This document shows, one piece after another, positions 1 through 11,803 of a DNA stretch of 64,000 nucleotides. The notes under the pieces are model-generated. The model did no database searches, was not told the DNA's origin, and saw only the letters and a list, made by a program, of their open reading frames with translations. Position 1 is the stretch's first letter; every line of letters starts with the position of its first letter. The translations under genes and the position numbers were made by a program. Source of the stretch: Pseudorasbora parva (lineage: Eukaryota; Chordata; Actinopteri; Cypriniformes; Gobionidae); assembly GCF_024679245.1 (NCBI RefSeq), contig NC_090183.1, positions 21,805,207 through 21,869,206 on the forward strand, written 5' to 3'.

Positions 1-66
1 TAGGTGATCTCAGGTTTTACTATCCTTATGGGGGCATTTGGTCCCCACAATGTAATGTTAACAAGG

Positions 67-200
<134 letters not shown>

Positions 201-829
201 TTGTTTTTGTGACATTTAGGGACCTTCCATAGGCATAATGGTTTTTATACTGTACAAACTGTATTTTCTATCCACTTACACTGCCCCTGCCCCTGGACAG
301 GAGCCCTATTGTTCTTCTAAGGACAATTTCATTTTTTCCGACTATTCGGGCACTTTCGGGGGCCCTTATCATGCTGTAAAACTTTTGAAACTTTGCACAC
401 ACATCGGAATCTGCAGCCATAAGGGCCGGACCAAAGCTGGTACCCGGGCGTGGCAGGAATTGGGGTCTGAAAACTTGGCCCATATATCAAACACACTTGC
501 ACGTACATATATGAAACTCGGTACACATATAGATCTCATCGGGCCAAACAACTTTTGTGCTCTAAATTATGCGTCAGCCCAACAGGAAGTGAGCTATTAA
601 GGGTTGTTCAGAAAACGCATGCTCTGGAATTTGATATGCTCCTCCGAGGCGATTGACCCTGTCAGTGCCAAACTCGGTCAGCATAAGGTCAAGACACTGA
701 GGATGCTAAATTGCGAGCGGACTTTTGATATCTCAAACGGCTTGGCTGTGGCGAGGAGACAAATTTATTGGGAGAAATGGGAAACAGGAAGTGTGTTATA
801 AATTCTGCATACATTGACTGATTTGGATG

Positions 830-2730
<1,901 letters not shown>

Positions 2731-3129
2731 AAATGTGGCATATTTGAGCGATTTAAAAATACTCTCCTGTTTAAATGCATATTGCCTGTCGTGCACAATT
2801 TGTCTGAAGCCCCAGGGTGGCGGTGCCACCGGCTTGGGCCTGTCATTGCTGCTCGCAGCTTTAATTCAAATTAAAACTTGTATCTGTTAATATAATTTAA
2901 ATGGCTCAAGCTAACCTGAACAGTTGTTTATTTTATTAACTAACATTAACGAAGATTAATAAATATTGTAGCAAATGCATTGCTCATTGTTAAGTTAATG
3001 TTAGATACGGCATTAACTAATGAGACCTTATTGTAAATCCGTATGTATTTTTGGGCATCTTTGGAGCTGAATGAGCAGCTAACTCTGAACATAGCTTAAA
3101 GGTATGAGATATAGCCATACATACAAATG

Positions 3130-3215
3130 CACATTCACATTTACATTTACATTTACATATACATTTATGCATTTAGCAGAGACTTTTATCCAAGCGACTT
3201 ACAACTCAGGAGAAC
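3130..3215 (-). mobile_element. L2/SINE-type 3' tail fragment
   Basis: Repeated acattt units lead into tgcatttagcagagactttt, then atccaagcgacttacaa. This is the reverse complement of the tail shared by fish L2 LINEs and their SINE partners. The same tail occurs in + orientation at 62690-62737 (aaaagcgtctgctaaatga). Confidence 0.65.
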
Positions 3216-3469
3216 AGGTAGCGATCCGTCAAGAAGAGGCAACGAAACACAAAAAGTGCCCTAAATACCAAGATTTGTACACCGCTCAGAGTAGCAAAAA
3301 CCAGAAAAGGGAAGAAGAAAGGAGAAATAGAGGGGGAAAGAGTTTTTTATTTTATTTTTTTTATTCATGCACTGACATTCATGCACTGAAGAATCAACGT
3401 TGTGTAGAGTTAATACATTCATACATGCTATATATTTGTTTCCACTGTTTTGTGTATGTGTGAAGGCAG

Positions 3470-3586
3470 CAGATCATGCTGTGGGAGAAGAGAACCCAGC
3501 TGATGCGAGAGACTCGCTCTGCCATTGATTCAGACATCGGACAGGGAGACATAAGGACCATGAGGGCAGAGATTCACCGTATGGAG
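3470..3586 (+). CDS. ccdc40: ccdc40 exon (fifth from last)
   Basis: 39 codons beginning [10 protein letters not shown] and ending EIHRME, followed by donor gtatgt. The acceptor is a tandem gcagcag, so the leading Gln could be included or skipped; the first position was chosen because it keeps QIMLWEK, as in vertebrate CCDC40. Confidence 0.85.
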
Positions 3587-6500
3587 GTATGTGTATAAAT
3601 TAGAAGGTTTGTATGTGTAAAAGTATTAAGTATTGGGGGGGGGGGGGGGGGGGGGGGGGACGTTTGATGGAGTATTTCTGTGTTAAAAATACTCCTTCCG
3701 GTTTCTCACAAGTTTCGGAGAGTTTTTTTCGAGTATGGCTCGGCTTGACGTTAATAGAGTGGAAGGTCCTTGTATGGGCCGTACGGGCTCTTCTCCCGGT
3801 AGGGTGCGCGCCCGCGTGTGACTAGAGCGAGAGAGGAAATGCACGCTCATAAACACACTCTCAGGTGCAGATCCAGTCGATCCAGGCGCCGCGCTCCACT
3901 TTATTCCTATGGGTGACATGACATCAAGCGACTTCAACGCTTCAGCACAGCATTCCGGGAGGGCAGCGCTGCATTTGAACCGTTTTGAATGCAGAAGGGA
4001 AGCTTCACAACATCGCTTCAGTCGCGTCGCAAAAGTGGATTTCCACCGTTCACTGCTGTCAGGACTTTACCAAATCATACCAAAGAAGTGTGTTTTTGAC
4101 GGAGCGGTCCCAGCGATAAAGGTTCGGTCCTGCTTTGGAAGCAGCCGGTGAGTAAAACTGCTTCAAATGTCTGTGCTGTTGGTTATCGTCACGTGAGTAA
4201 ACATCAGTAAACGACACGTTCGCGTGCTTCGTCTTTCAAATGCGCTAACGGACTCTATTGTTGTTCTATGTATAACGTTACACTAGTCTGACATGCAAAA
4301 CCGTTTTGCTTGCTACTGCTAAGGTTTAGTCGCATACAATAGTCCATAAAACGAATGTTGACAGGCCACCAAATACAGTACACAGAAATGGACGTCCTGA
4401 TGTTGCTGTTTCTCCTGTTCAATTTATTTCTGCCTCTGAATGATCCTGGATCGTATATCTAGCTGAGCTCGATGGCCATGAGTTTCTCCACGCTTGAGGA
4501 CGTCACCGCTCGTCATTCTTTAGCTCCGCCCACACGATACGCCTCCAGGCGCTCGTTTTTTCCGGAAAGACTTGGTACAGCCCATATTTCTTTTATAAAT
4601 ATAATAAAACTAAAGACTTTTCGGAGATATGAAGGATGCAATACTACTCTATAGTTACTCAAGATTGACATGAGATTGACTGAAACTGAGTGTTTCACCC
4701 CCCCTTTAAGATACAGTAATACTTATGAGTGTGGTTTCAGTCTGAATAGATCTTATGTATGTGTCAAGGTTCGTTATGCTCAATTGATGAAGCAGCAGGA
4801 GAGATTGTTGAGAGATATGGAGTCAGTGGTGGCCAGACGTGAGACTATATCTGTTCGGAGTGAGGCTCAGGCACGGTCTGACCATAAGCAGCCTACACAC
4901 AGCGATTACCACAACACTCTACAGAGCCTCCGCCGAAAGATTCTCCAAACTAAGAAGGTGTGTGTGTGTGTGTCAATTATAGTTTAGATCTTTCACTTTT
5001 ATTTTATTTTGAATAATTTAAGTTATTTATGTATTTAGTTTAATATTTGTTAGTTTTTACTTTATGTATAAATATATTTTTTCAAGGTTTAGTTTACTTT
5101 TTACTTTTTTTTTCTTGTAGTAGAGCTGCTAAAGTTATGGTGGCATTCAGAAAATATCAAAATATTTTTGCTTAATGACTGGTTAACTATATAAACAAAT
5201 GACCAATGTCTCAGCCAACTGAATTTCTTTGTAACTTTGTAGAGTTTTGAACACAAATCAATATTTATTGCCCATTTATTTTTTTGATAAATAGCAACTA
5301 GTGTGATCATTTCATATATATTCAACATCTAAAAGAAAAAATTATTCATGGATAATTTTATTTTAGTTAGCTTAGGGCCATGAACATTTATTTTTGTCTA
5401 GATTCAGTTTTTCCAAAAATGTATTTAGTTTTAATTCAATGTTATTTTTTAGTGTTCAGTTTCATTTTAGTTACCGATAAAAATAACCATGTATATGACA
5501 TTTATCTTCTATTTTTTATTTACAAAATATCTGTCACTGTTATTTACTGTATGTGTGTGTTTAGCAAGCAGAAGAGTGTGATGGTGTTATAGCTCAGATG
5601 GAGGAGAGGCAGGACTCTATGACCTCCAGCCTCCGAGACAAACATATGCATCTCAGCGACCTGCAGAATACCAGAGTGGTTCTCACCCAAAACCTCAGCG
5701 CACTACAAGAAGCCAAAGAGAGAGTCAGTGTCACCAAGAGAGAGAGTCAACAACAGCATATGCCACACAATTCTAGATACCCTGTGATTACATTATGGTT
5801 AAATCAGCCTATGTAGAGCAATCTTATTCCACATATACGTGGCACCACACAAAGCGAGTGTGTTTACATAGACTATATTTACACAAGAATCACAATCGCA
5901 GGAAACATCATATGACACGCTTAAATGTTTATACAATGCAATGGGGGTGGGGGGCTGTGGTTGCAAGTGCTTGCTTTTGTATGTCACTTATGTGACCAAT
6001 GATTTTCTTCTCTCTCCTGTAGAATTTGTCTCGTCTACCTGTGCTGCAGGGTCGGGCGAAACACCTGCAGGCTGTTAAAGAAGGACGGTACACTCCAGTG
6101 GCAAGCGGAGACATGGCAGTGGAGCTGGCGACGCAGAAACACGAAGAGCGATTGAAAATGGTCAGCGGAAAGTCCACTGTAGATTCTCTTATAATTAAGT
6201 AGACCACAAGAATACTGGAAATGAATAAAAGCTGAAATATTGTATCTCCTGCAAAGCTGGTATATACATATCAAGTTCTGTCATGGAACTCTAGATGGCT
6301 GAGGGGGATGGGTCCTTAATGCAACCTGATGGCATTTACGTTGTTAACTATATGACAGAAGCTGATTGTTCCTGTCACATCTGCAACCAATGAGCTTGCT
6401 AGCCTAACATAGCGTATAAAACCGAGGCTGCATCCAAAAACCTAGGCAGCTGACTCATTGCATTGCTGCCTTATCAGACAATGGCTTGTAAGGCAGCATT

Positions 6501-7888
6501 TGTTCATGAAGACACCTCACAAATCTGATTTTGGACAGACTTGTTAGACAATGTAACCGTTTCATGATCTGACTAGCAAGCGAAACTTTCGGGTGCCATC
6601 TTTTTCCCCCCAGCTCAACTGTCACAGAATGGAAAGTAAAAGATTTTAGGATATCAAAGGCAGTAAAACATACATGTATGCTGCATTCAAAAATCGATCA
6701 GATGAATGTATCTCAGGAGAAAGGAAGTGAAGCTAACCTTAGATTCGGAATATACCTTCAAATGTGTCCTCCGAAGGCAGCATTTTCCAGGTTTTGGATG
6801 CAGTCCTAGTGTCAAGTCTTTTACTGTCTTGAATACAAGGTATGCGTAAATTAATGTATATATAAGTATCAGTGTTTATGGTATCATGTCTATAAAATAG
6901 CAGCAAATGGCTTATGTAGTCGATGAGAAAACAGATTTAGGAACAGTTAAAGTAAATTAGGCAGCCTCAAATGTATACATTTTCAATCAGGGACAAGTCA
7001 AGTCACCTTTATTTATATAGCGCTTTTTAGTCCAATTCTTTTAGAGCATTTTCACAGTGTTAACAGGAAAGTAATGCAACAGAATTTGTTTCAGCTCTAC
7101 AGCCGCTCTGGAGAAAACGGTGATATCATCCAGCTAATTTCAATTATCATATGCGGGCAGATCGGTGATATAGTTGAAATTTAAGTGTCCCCAACCAACA
7201 ACATATTTGCTTGAAACCGTCAATAAAACTTTCAGTATTTAGTAAGGACAGCTCTGATTTCAGAATCACACTATTTTCAGGTCGGATTGCCTTTGTTTGT
7301 ACATTAACAGTAGTAACATGCATAGCAAATTCAAATTATAATGTCTAGTTGTAGACTCAAAATTAATTTTCATTAAAGGTAATTTACAACGGCAAAAGTT
7401 TTGTGATATTATCATTAGCTGGAATAAAACCAGTAAGAAAAAGTGGAGAAAAGCAAAAGCATGTGATTTCAAAAACTACACTCTAAAAAATGCTGGGTTA
7501 AAAACAACCCAAGTTGGGTTGAAAATGCACCAACCCAACAATTGGGTTGTTTTAACCCAATGGTTGAGTTGTTTTAACCCAGTGGTTGGGTTAAATGTTG
7601 CTTAAGACAACCCAATTGCTGGGTAAGAACAACTCAACCATTGGGTTAAAACAACCCAATTGTTGGGTCGGTGCATTTTCAACCCAACTTGGGTTGTTTT
7701 TAACCCAGCATTTTTTAGAGTGTAGTAAACAAGACTAATGATGCTAATTAATGTCTGCACTCTTATCTCAGGTCAGCTCCATTATCCAGAATTTGGCCGA
7801 AGAGTACCCTCAACACCACAGTGCTCTCCACAGGATCAACCTCACATTGGCAGAACACCAACACAATGGACTCCAGGGCTGCCAGTGA
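3470..7888 (+). CDS. ccdc40: ccdc40, C-terminal five coding exons
   Basis: Coiled-coil domain protein 40. With CCDC39 it forms the 96-nm ruler on axonemal doublet microtubules that positions inner dynein arms and the nexin-dynein regulatory complex; loss causes ciliary dyskinesia and laterality defects. Coding joins 3470-3586, 4769-4957, 5565-5723, 6023-6160 and 7772-7888, all phase 0, giving 239 codons and a TGA stop. The protein is charged, heptad-rich coiled coil. Signature stretches recognised from vertebrate CCDC40 are [35 protein letters not shown] and, near the C-terminus, [12 protein letters not shown]. Upstream exons lie outside the window. The last intron carries a LINE fragment and a MITE; the intron after the first exon here carries a THAP-type transposon. 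card14 lies about 31 kb downstream on the same strand. Confidence 0.93.
3630..4705. mobile_element. TTAA-flanked THAP-type DNA transposon (Kolobok-like), deleted copy
   Basis: Flanked by TTAA at 3626-3629 and 4706-4709. The right end (gtgtttcacccccccttt) is the inverted form of the left end of the copy at 24514-26025, and the two share interior sequence in opposite orientation. The left terminus is replaced by a 25-base G-run (about 3635-3659). A reading frame around 3909-4151 ends in DGAVPAIK, the tail of a THAP domain, followed by donor gtgagt. The THAP zinc-ligand part is missing. It sits in a ccdc40 intron. Assignment to Kolobok rests on TTAA plus THAP and is an inference. Confidence 0.7.
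4769..4957 (+). CDS. ccdc40: ccdc40 exon (fourth from last)
   Basis: 63 codons beginning [14 protein letters not shown] and ending KILQTKK, between acceptor tgtcaag and donor gtgtgtgt. It contains the VARRETI motif conserved in CCDC40. The donor merges into a short TG run. Confidence 0.9.
5565..5723 (+). CDS. ccdc40: ccdc40 exon (third from last)
   Basis: 53 codons beginning [14 protein letters not shown] and ending LQEAKER, between acceptor tgtttag and donor gtcagt. Coiled-coil composition throughout. Confidence 0.9.
6023..6160 (+). CDS. ccdc40: ccdc40 exon (second from last)
   Basis: 46 codons beginning [14 protein letters not shown] and ending EERLKM, between acceptor tcctgtag and donor gtcagc. 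It holds the conserved LQAVKEGRY stretch. Confidence 0.9.
6990..7210 (-). mobile_element. LINE 3'-UTR fragment (L2/CR1-group)
   Basis: Begins caagtcacctttatttatata, then gcgcttttt, and continues to aagtgtccccaacc. It matches the 3' end of the LINE copies at 8354, 26598, 43811 (opposite strand) and 56747. It is a 5'-truncated insertion in the last ccdc40 intron. Confidence 0.75.
7479..7722. mobile_element. Palindromic MITE
   Basis: Nearly the whole element is one imperfect inverted repeat built from variants of gggttgttttaaccca. The ends are cactctaaaaaatgctggg and its inverse, flanked by TA on both sides (7477-7478 and 7723-7724). The two arms would fold into a hairpin of about 120 bp. Non-coding, with TA duplication as in Tc1/mariner-type MITEs. 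Confidence 0.85.
7772..7888 (+). CDS. ccdc40: ccdc40 terminal coding exon
   Basis: 38 codons plus TGA, beginning [14 protein letters not shown] and ending HNGLQGCQ, after acceptor tatctcag. The C-terminus is close in length to the human protein's final segment. Confidence 0.9.
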   Translation, partial: VSSIIQNLAEEYPQHHSALHRINLTLAEHQHNGLQGCQ

Positions 7889-8353
7889 CCCTGAAATACA
7901 AAATAAAAGACGTCATGTTTGGTAGCATTCGGCCTGGTTAGTACGATGTCTGGTTTATTATAATGACAGCAATATAGAGACTGAATGTCTGTTATGGTAA
8001 GAATGTTTTTATCAAGAAGTAAGTAAAGGATGTCTTCAGATATAGTAAAAAATTCCATATTAAACTAACTTTAATATATCAGTGTAAACACAGTTGCAAC
8101 CATATTTACTTTAAAAAAAACATTGGTATTGAGTATCTTAAATGAAATCCCATTTAAAGCAATTCCCTAAATTTCTTAAATACTGTGCATTTTTTATTAT
8201 TTTAAATAAATCTTATTTTTAAGTTATATGTATGTATGATGGTGAGGGTCTAAGAGCATCTACAAAAGTGCAATGACTTTGCAAATAACCCTGCAACAAA
8301 ACTGAAAGCTTAATTACAATAAAGCTCATGGCAAAATGTTTGTGTTATTATCA
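7889..8353. other. ccdc40 3' flank
   Basis: AT-rich sequence after the ccdc40 stop. No gene, RNA or clear repeat was recognised apart from the AATAAA at 7902. Confidence 0.5.
7902..7907 (+). terminator. Candidate ccdc40 polyadenylation signal
   Basis: AATAAA starts 14 bases after the stop codon. This would give a very short 3' UTR; no better placed signal was followed up. Confidence 0.5.
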
Positions 8354-10188
8354 GTCAAGTCATCTTTATTTATATATCACTTTTTACAAGTCCAATTGTT
8401 TCAAAGCAGCTTTACAGTGTTATCAGGAAAATAATGCAACAGAATTTGATTCGGCTGTACAGTTGCTCTGGTTAAAACTGCAATGTTATCCAGCTAATTT
8501 CAATTATCATATAGTGTCATATAATGCAGGCAGATTGGTAATATAGTTGAAATTTAAGTGTCCCCAACCATGCAAGCAAAAAGCAAAAGACAAACGGTGG
8601 TAAGGAACCAAAACTCGTTCAGGGCCAGAACAGAGAAAAAACCTGGGAAGAAACAGGCTCAGTAAGGGTGCCAGTTCTCCTCTGGCCGAGAAACACAGTG
8701 TATGATTATGATTCTGGGAACTTTACAGATCACAAGTCATATTAGATAAATAGATATTTGAAAAATTATTTGAAAGATTGGAGTCGTCATGCTGGAGATG
8801 GGTTTAGTGAGGATGCTGTGTCGATGCAGCATTTACAGGGGGAGTTTAATTGACACACTCTCTTCAGACATTTCAGGAACGAATACGTTGGTCATGTCCA
8901 GACACAGGTCCACCATCTGGTCTGGATATGGCCCAAATCCTGCTGACTGTAGTAAACCTCAGGATAAAAAGAGAGACTAACATTACCGTAGATGCAATTC
9001 TTCTTATGATGTAACGAGTACATCAGGTGTTATGGTTCCCAGTTCCGTCTGACCTAGTCAGTGCAGCCTAAAAATCATTTAATTGATTTGAATAATAGAA
9101 ATTGATAATGTTCTATGTGTATGCCATAGTAAAGAGATGCATTTTAGTCTAGATTTAAACTGACAGATTGTGTCTGCTTCCCAAATAATTGAAAAAAGGC
9201 TGTTCCAGAGATACTTCCTGGTTCTAGTAAGAACTCTAGCTGCTGCGTTTTGGACCAGCTGGAGTTTTTTTTATTATTTTTTTATTAAGCGAGTAGGGCA
9301 ACCACCCAGTAGAGCATTACAATAATCTAGCCTTGAGCTCATGAACACATGAATCTCAAGCATTTGTCATTGTTCAGCATTTGTCATTGAAAGCATGTAC
9401 CGTTATTTAGATATATTTTTAGGATGGCAGAATGCCGTTTTACAGATGCTAGAAACGTGGCTTTCAAATGAAAGCTTGGTATGAAAGAGCACACCCAGGT
9501 TCCTCACTGACGACGAGGGCTTGACAGAGCAGCCATCAAGTGTTAGACAGTATTCTAGGTTAATACTGGCAGAGTTTTTTTGTCCAATAATTAAAATTGA
9601 TTTTGTATGTTTTTTTCTGAATTAAGTTGCAGAAAATTACAAGTCATCCAATTTTTATCAGCTATGCATTCCGTAAATCATTCCGTAAATTTCGTCAGGG
9701 CGTGAAGAGATAATAGCAAATTTAAGACGCACCTGGACTGTACTGGCTTAAGCAGGGGAATACATCTGGCACTACAGGATTTAAGTCACTGGCAGCTAAG
9801 AGTGTTACTGATGGTAGTGTTTGTTACTTTGGTCCCAGCTCTCTACAGGTCATTCACTAGGCCCCCCTGTGTGGTTCTGGGATTTTTGCTCATCGTTCTT
9901 GTGATAGAGCTAAGTATCGTCAGCATAACAATGAACACTAACACTATGCTTCCTAACGATATATCTCTCAGTGGTAGCATGTACAGGGTGAAAGCAGCGG
10001 TTCTAGCACTGAGCCTAGCAATACTCCATAGCTACTGAACTTGTGATCAGTGTGAAATCTCTTCATTTACTGCTACAAACTGATAACAGTCAGATAAGTA
10101 TGATTTAAACCATGCCAATGCAGTTCCACTAATGCCAACATATTTCTTGAGTCTATTCTGAAGAATGTTGTGTCATGTTATGGTCATG
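8354..10188 (-). mobile_element. Decayed LINE (L2/CR1-group), cut by a gypsy element
   Basis: The 3' end (catctttatttatata) is at 8360. The copy runs through the same 3'-UTR and reverse-transcriptase C-terminal sequence as the copy at 26598-30440, with indels and stops (for example the stretch gttttggaccagctggag near 9248 and the YADDTQLY region near 9920). It stops at about 10172, where it meets gypsy LTR sequence. The LINE does not resume after the gypsy element at 15252, so a deletion or a rearranged insertion is implied. Confidence 0.8.
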
Positions 10189-10492
10189 TTATGGTCAAAA
10201 ACTTATTATAACTTCAACAACACACTGCTGTGTGAATTCTCATAGACACTCGATCACTTCCGGGTCGGCACTTCCGGCTTCCGGCAACTCAGTCTTTGGG
10301 GTTTCGCATCAACCGTCCGATCTCTCTCCCTTCCTGGTCTCTGGTTCCGCCGAGGTTTTATACCCTCTCCGCGCTCATTACTGGAACAAGAGACAGGTGT
10401 TATTAATCTGCGTCCAACCCACTCACTTACCGCTCGTCCCGCGGCTCTCTCTCCCGCTGCAGACCTCGCTGAACCACGCCCCCCTTGCCACA
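10189..10492 (-). repeat. 3' LTR of gypsy copy 1, lacking the end of U5
   Basis: Matches 14948-15251 with one visible mismatch. The 72 bp corresponding to 14876-14947 are absent. In their place is a doubled tcatgttatgg (about 10172-10194) that runs into the LTR. Confidence 0.88.
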
Positions 10493-11803
10493 TACCCCCA
10501 CCGCCCGACTCAGGCCGGGGAGCCGTCCGGCCTGCAGCCCCCCCCCCCCCCCCCCCCGCCCCCCCCCCCCCCCCCCATTTCTGGAGAGGAAATCGGCCAC
10601 AGCCATCTGAGCACCCGGCCTGTGGACCACCTTGAATTTAAACGGCTGAAGAGCTAGATACCAACGGGTGATCCGCGCGTTGGTATCCTTCATGCGGTGG
10701 AGCCATTGGAGAGGAGCGTGGTCCGAACAGAGGGTGAACTCTCGCCCCAGGAGGTAGTAGCGGAGGGTGAGAACGGCCCACCTGATGGCCAGACACTCCT
10801 TCTCTATGGTGCTGTACTTAGCTTCCCTCTTGGAGAGCTTACGGCTAATGTACAGCACCGGCCGCTCTCCCCCCTCCACCTCCTGGGCCAGGACTGCGCC
10901 CAGCCCCCTGTCCGACGCGTCAGTCTGCAACAAGAAAGGGAGAGAAAAGTCAGGGGAGTGTAAGAGCGGCCCGCCACATAGAGCAGCCTTCACTCGGGTA
11001 AAAGCCTGTTGACACGGCTCCGTCCACTGGACCGTATCTGGTAGCCCCTTTCTAGTAAGGTCAGTCAAAGGGCTGGTGAGGTCCGAATAATTTGGTATGA
11101 ACCGTCTATAATATCCCGCCAGCCCCAAGAACTGCCTAACCTCCTTTTTGGTCTTGGGTCTCGGACAGGTTGCAATTGCTGCGGTCTTATCAATTTGGGG
11201 ACGCACCTGTCCATGACCCAAGTGGAAGCCCAGATACCTTACTTCCACCCGCCCAATCGCACACTTCTTTGGGTTGGCCGTGAGCCCCGCTCCCCTCAGC
11301 GACCTCAAGACCGCCCTGACATGCTGCATATGCCGCTGCCAATCGTGACTGTAAATCACGATATCATCCAGATAGGCAGCAGCATATGCAGCATGGGGAC
11401 GCAAAATCCTGTCCATGAGGCGCTGAAAGGTAGCGGGCGCCCCGAACAACCCGAAAGGAAGCGTGACAAATTGGTGCAATCCAAACGGCGTGGTGAAAGC
11501 TGTCTTTTCTTTGGACAATGGAGACAAGGGGATCTGCCAATAGCCCTTTGTTAAGTCCAGCGTCGAATAAAATCGAGCCGTGCCCAACCGATCAAGCAAC
11601 TCGTCAACCCGCGGCATTGGATACGCGTCGAATTTCGACACAGCGTTCACCTTGCGGTAGTCCACACAGAACCTGACCGAGCCGTCTGTTTTGGGGACCA
11701 AAACTATCGGGCTCGCCCAGTCACTGTTGGACTCCTCGATTACTCCCATGTCGAGCATTGCGCCTAATTCTTCCTGAACTACCTTTTTCTTGTGTTCAGG
11801 CAA
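10427..11803 (-). CDS. Reverse transcriptase / RNase H of gypsy copy 1
   Basis: 458 open codons. RT motifs in order: SPIVLVPKTDGSVRFCVDYR, LDLTKGYWQI, LPFGLFGAPATFQRLMD and the catalytic YLDD. The connection follows (FLGLAGYYRRF). RNase H motifs are LQTDASDRGLGAV, STIEKECLAI and LCSDHAPLQW. A glycine tract encoded by the C-run at 10540-10577 follows, then the purine-rich tract before the 3' LTR. It is open from end to end but separated from integrase by a frameshift. Residues after the glycine tract read into the LTR and are not native. Confidence 0.87.
   Translation of the reverse strand: MPEHKKKVVQEELGAMLDMGVIEESNSDWASPIVLVPKTDGSVRFCVDYRKVNAVSKFDAYPMPRVDELLDRLGTARFYSTLDLTKGYWQIPLSPLSKEKTAFTTPFGLHQFVTLPFGLFGAPATFQRLMDRILRPHAAYAAAYLDDIVIYSHDWQRHMQHVRAVLRSLRGAGLTANPKKCAIGRVEVRYLGFHLGHGQVRPQIDKTAAIATCPRPKTKKEVRQFLGLAGYYRRFIPNYSDLTSPLTDLTRKGLPDTVQWTEPCQQAFTRVKAALCGGPLLHSPDFSLPFLLQTDASDRGLGAVLAQEVEGGERPVLYISRKLSKREAKYSTIEKECLAIRWAVLTLRYYLLGREFTLCSDHAPLQWLHRMKDTNARITRWYLALQPFKFKVVHRPGAQMAVADFLSRNGGGGGGRGGGGGGLQAGRLPGLSRAVGVCGKGGVVQRGLQREREPRDER
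10538..10577. repeat. C-homopolymer tract in gypsy copy 1
   Basis: Two C runs separated by one G (about 19 and 18 bases). On the element's strand this is a G tract just upstream of the 3' LTR. It is a likely site of assembly or polymerase error. Confidence 0.9.
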
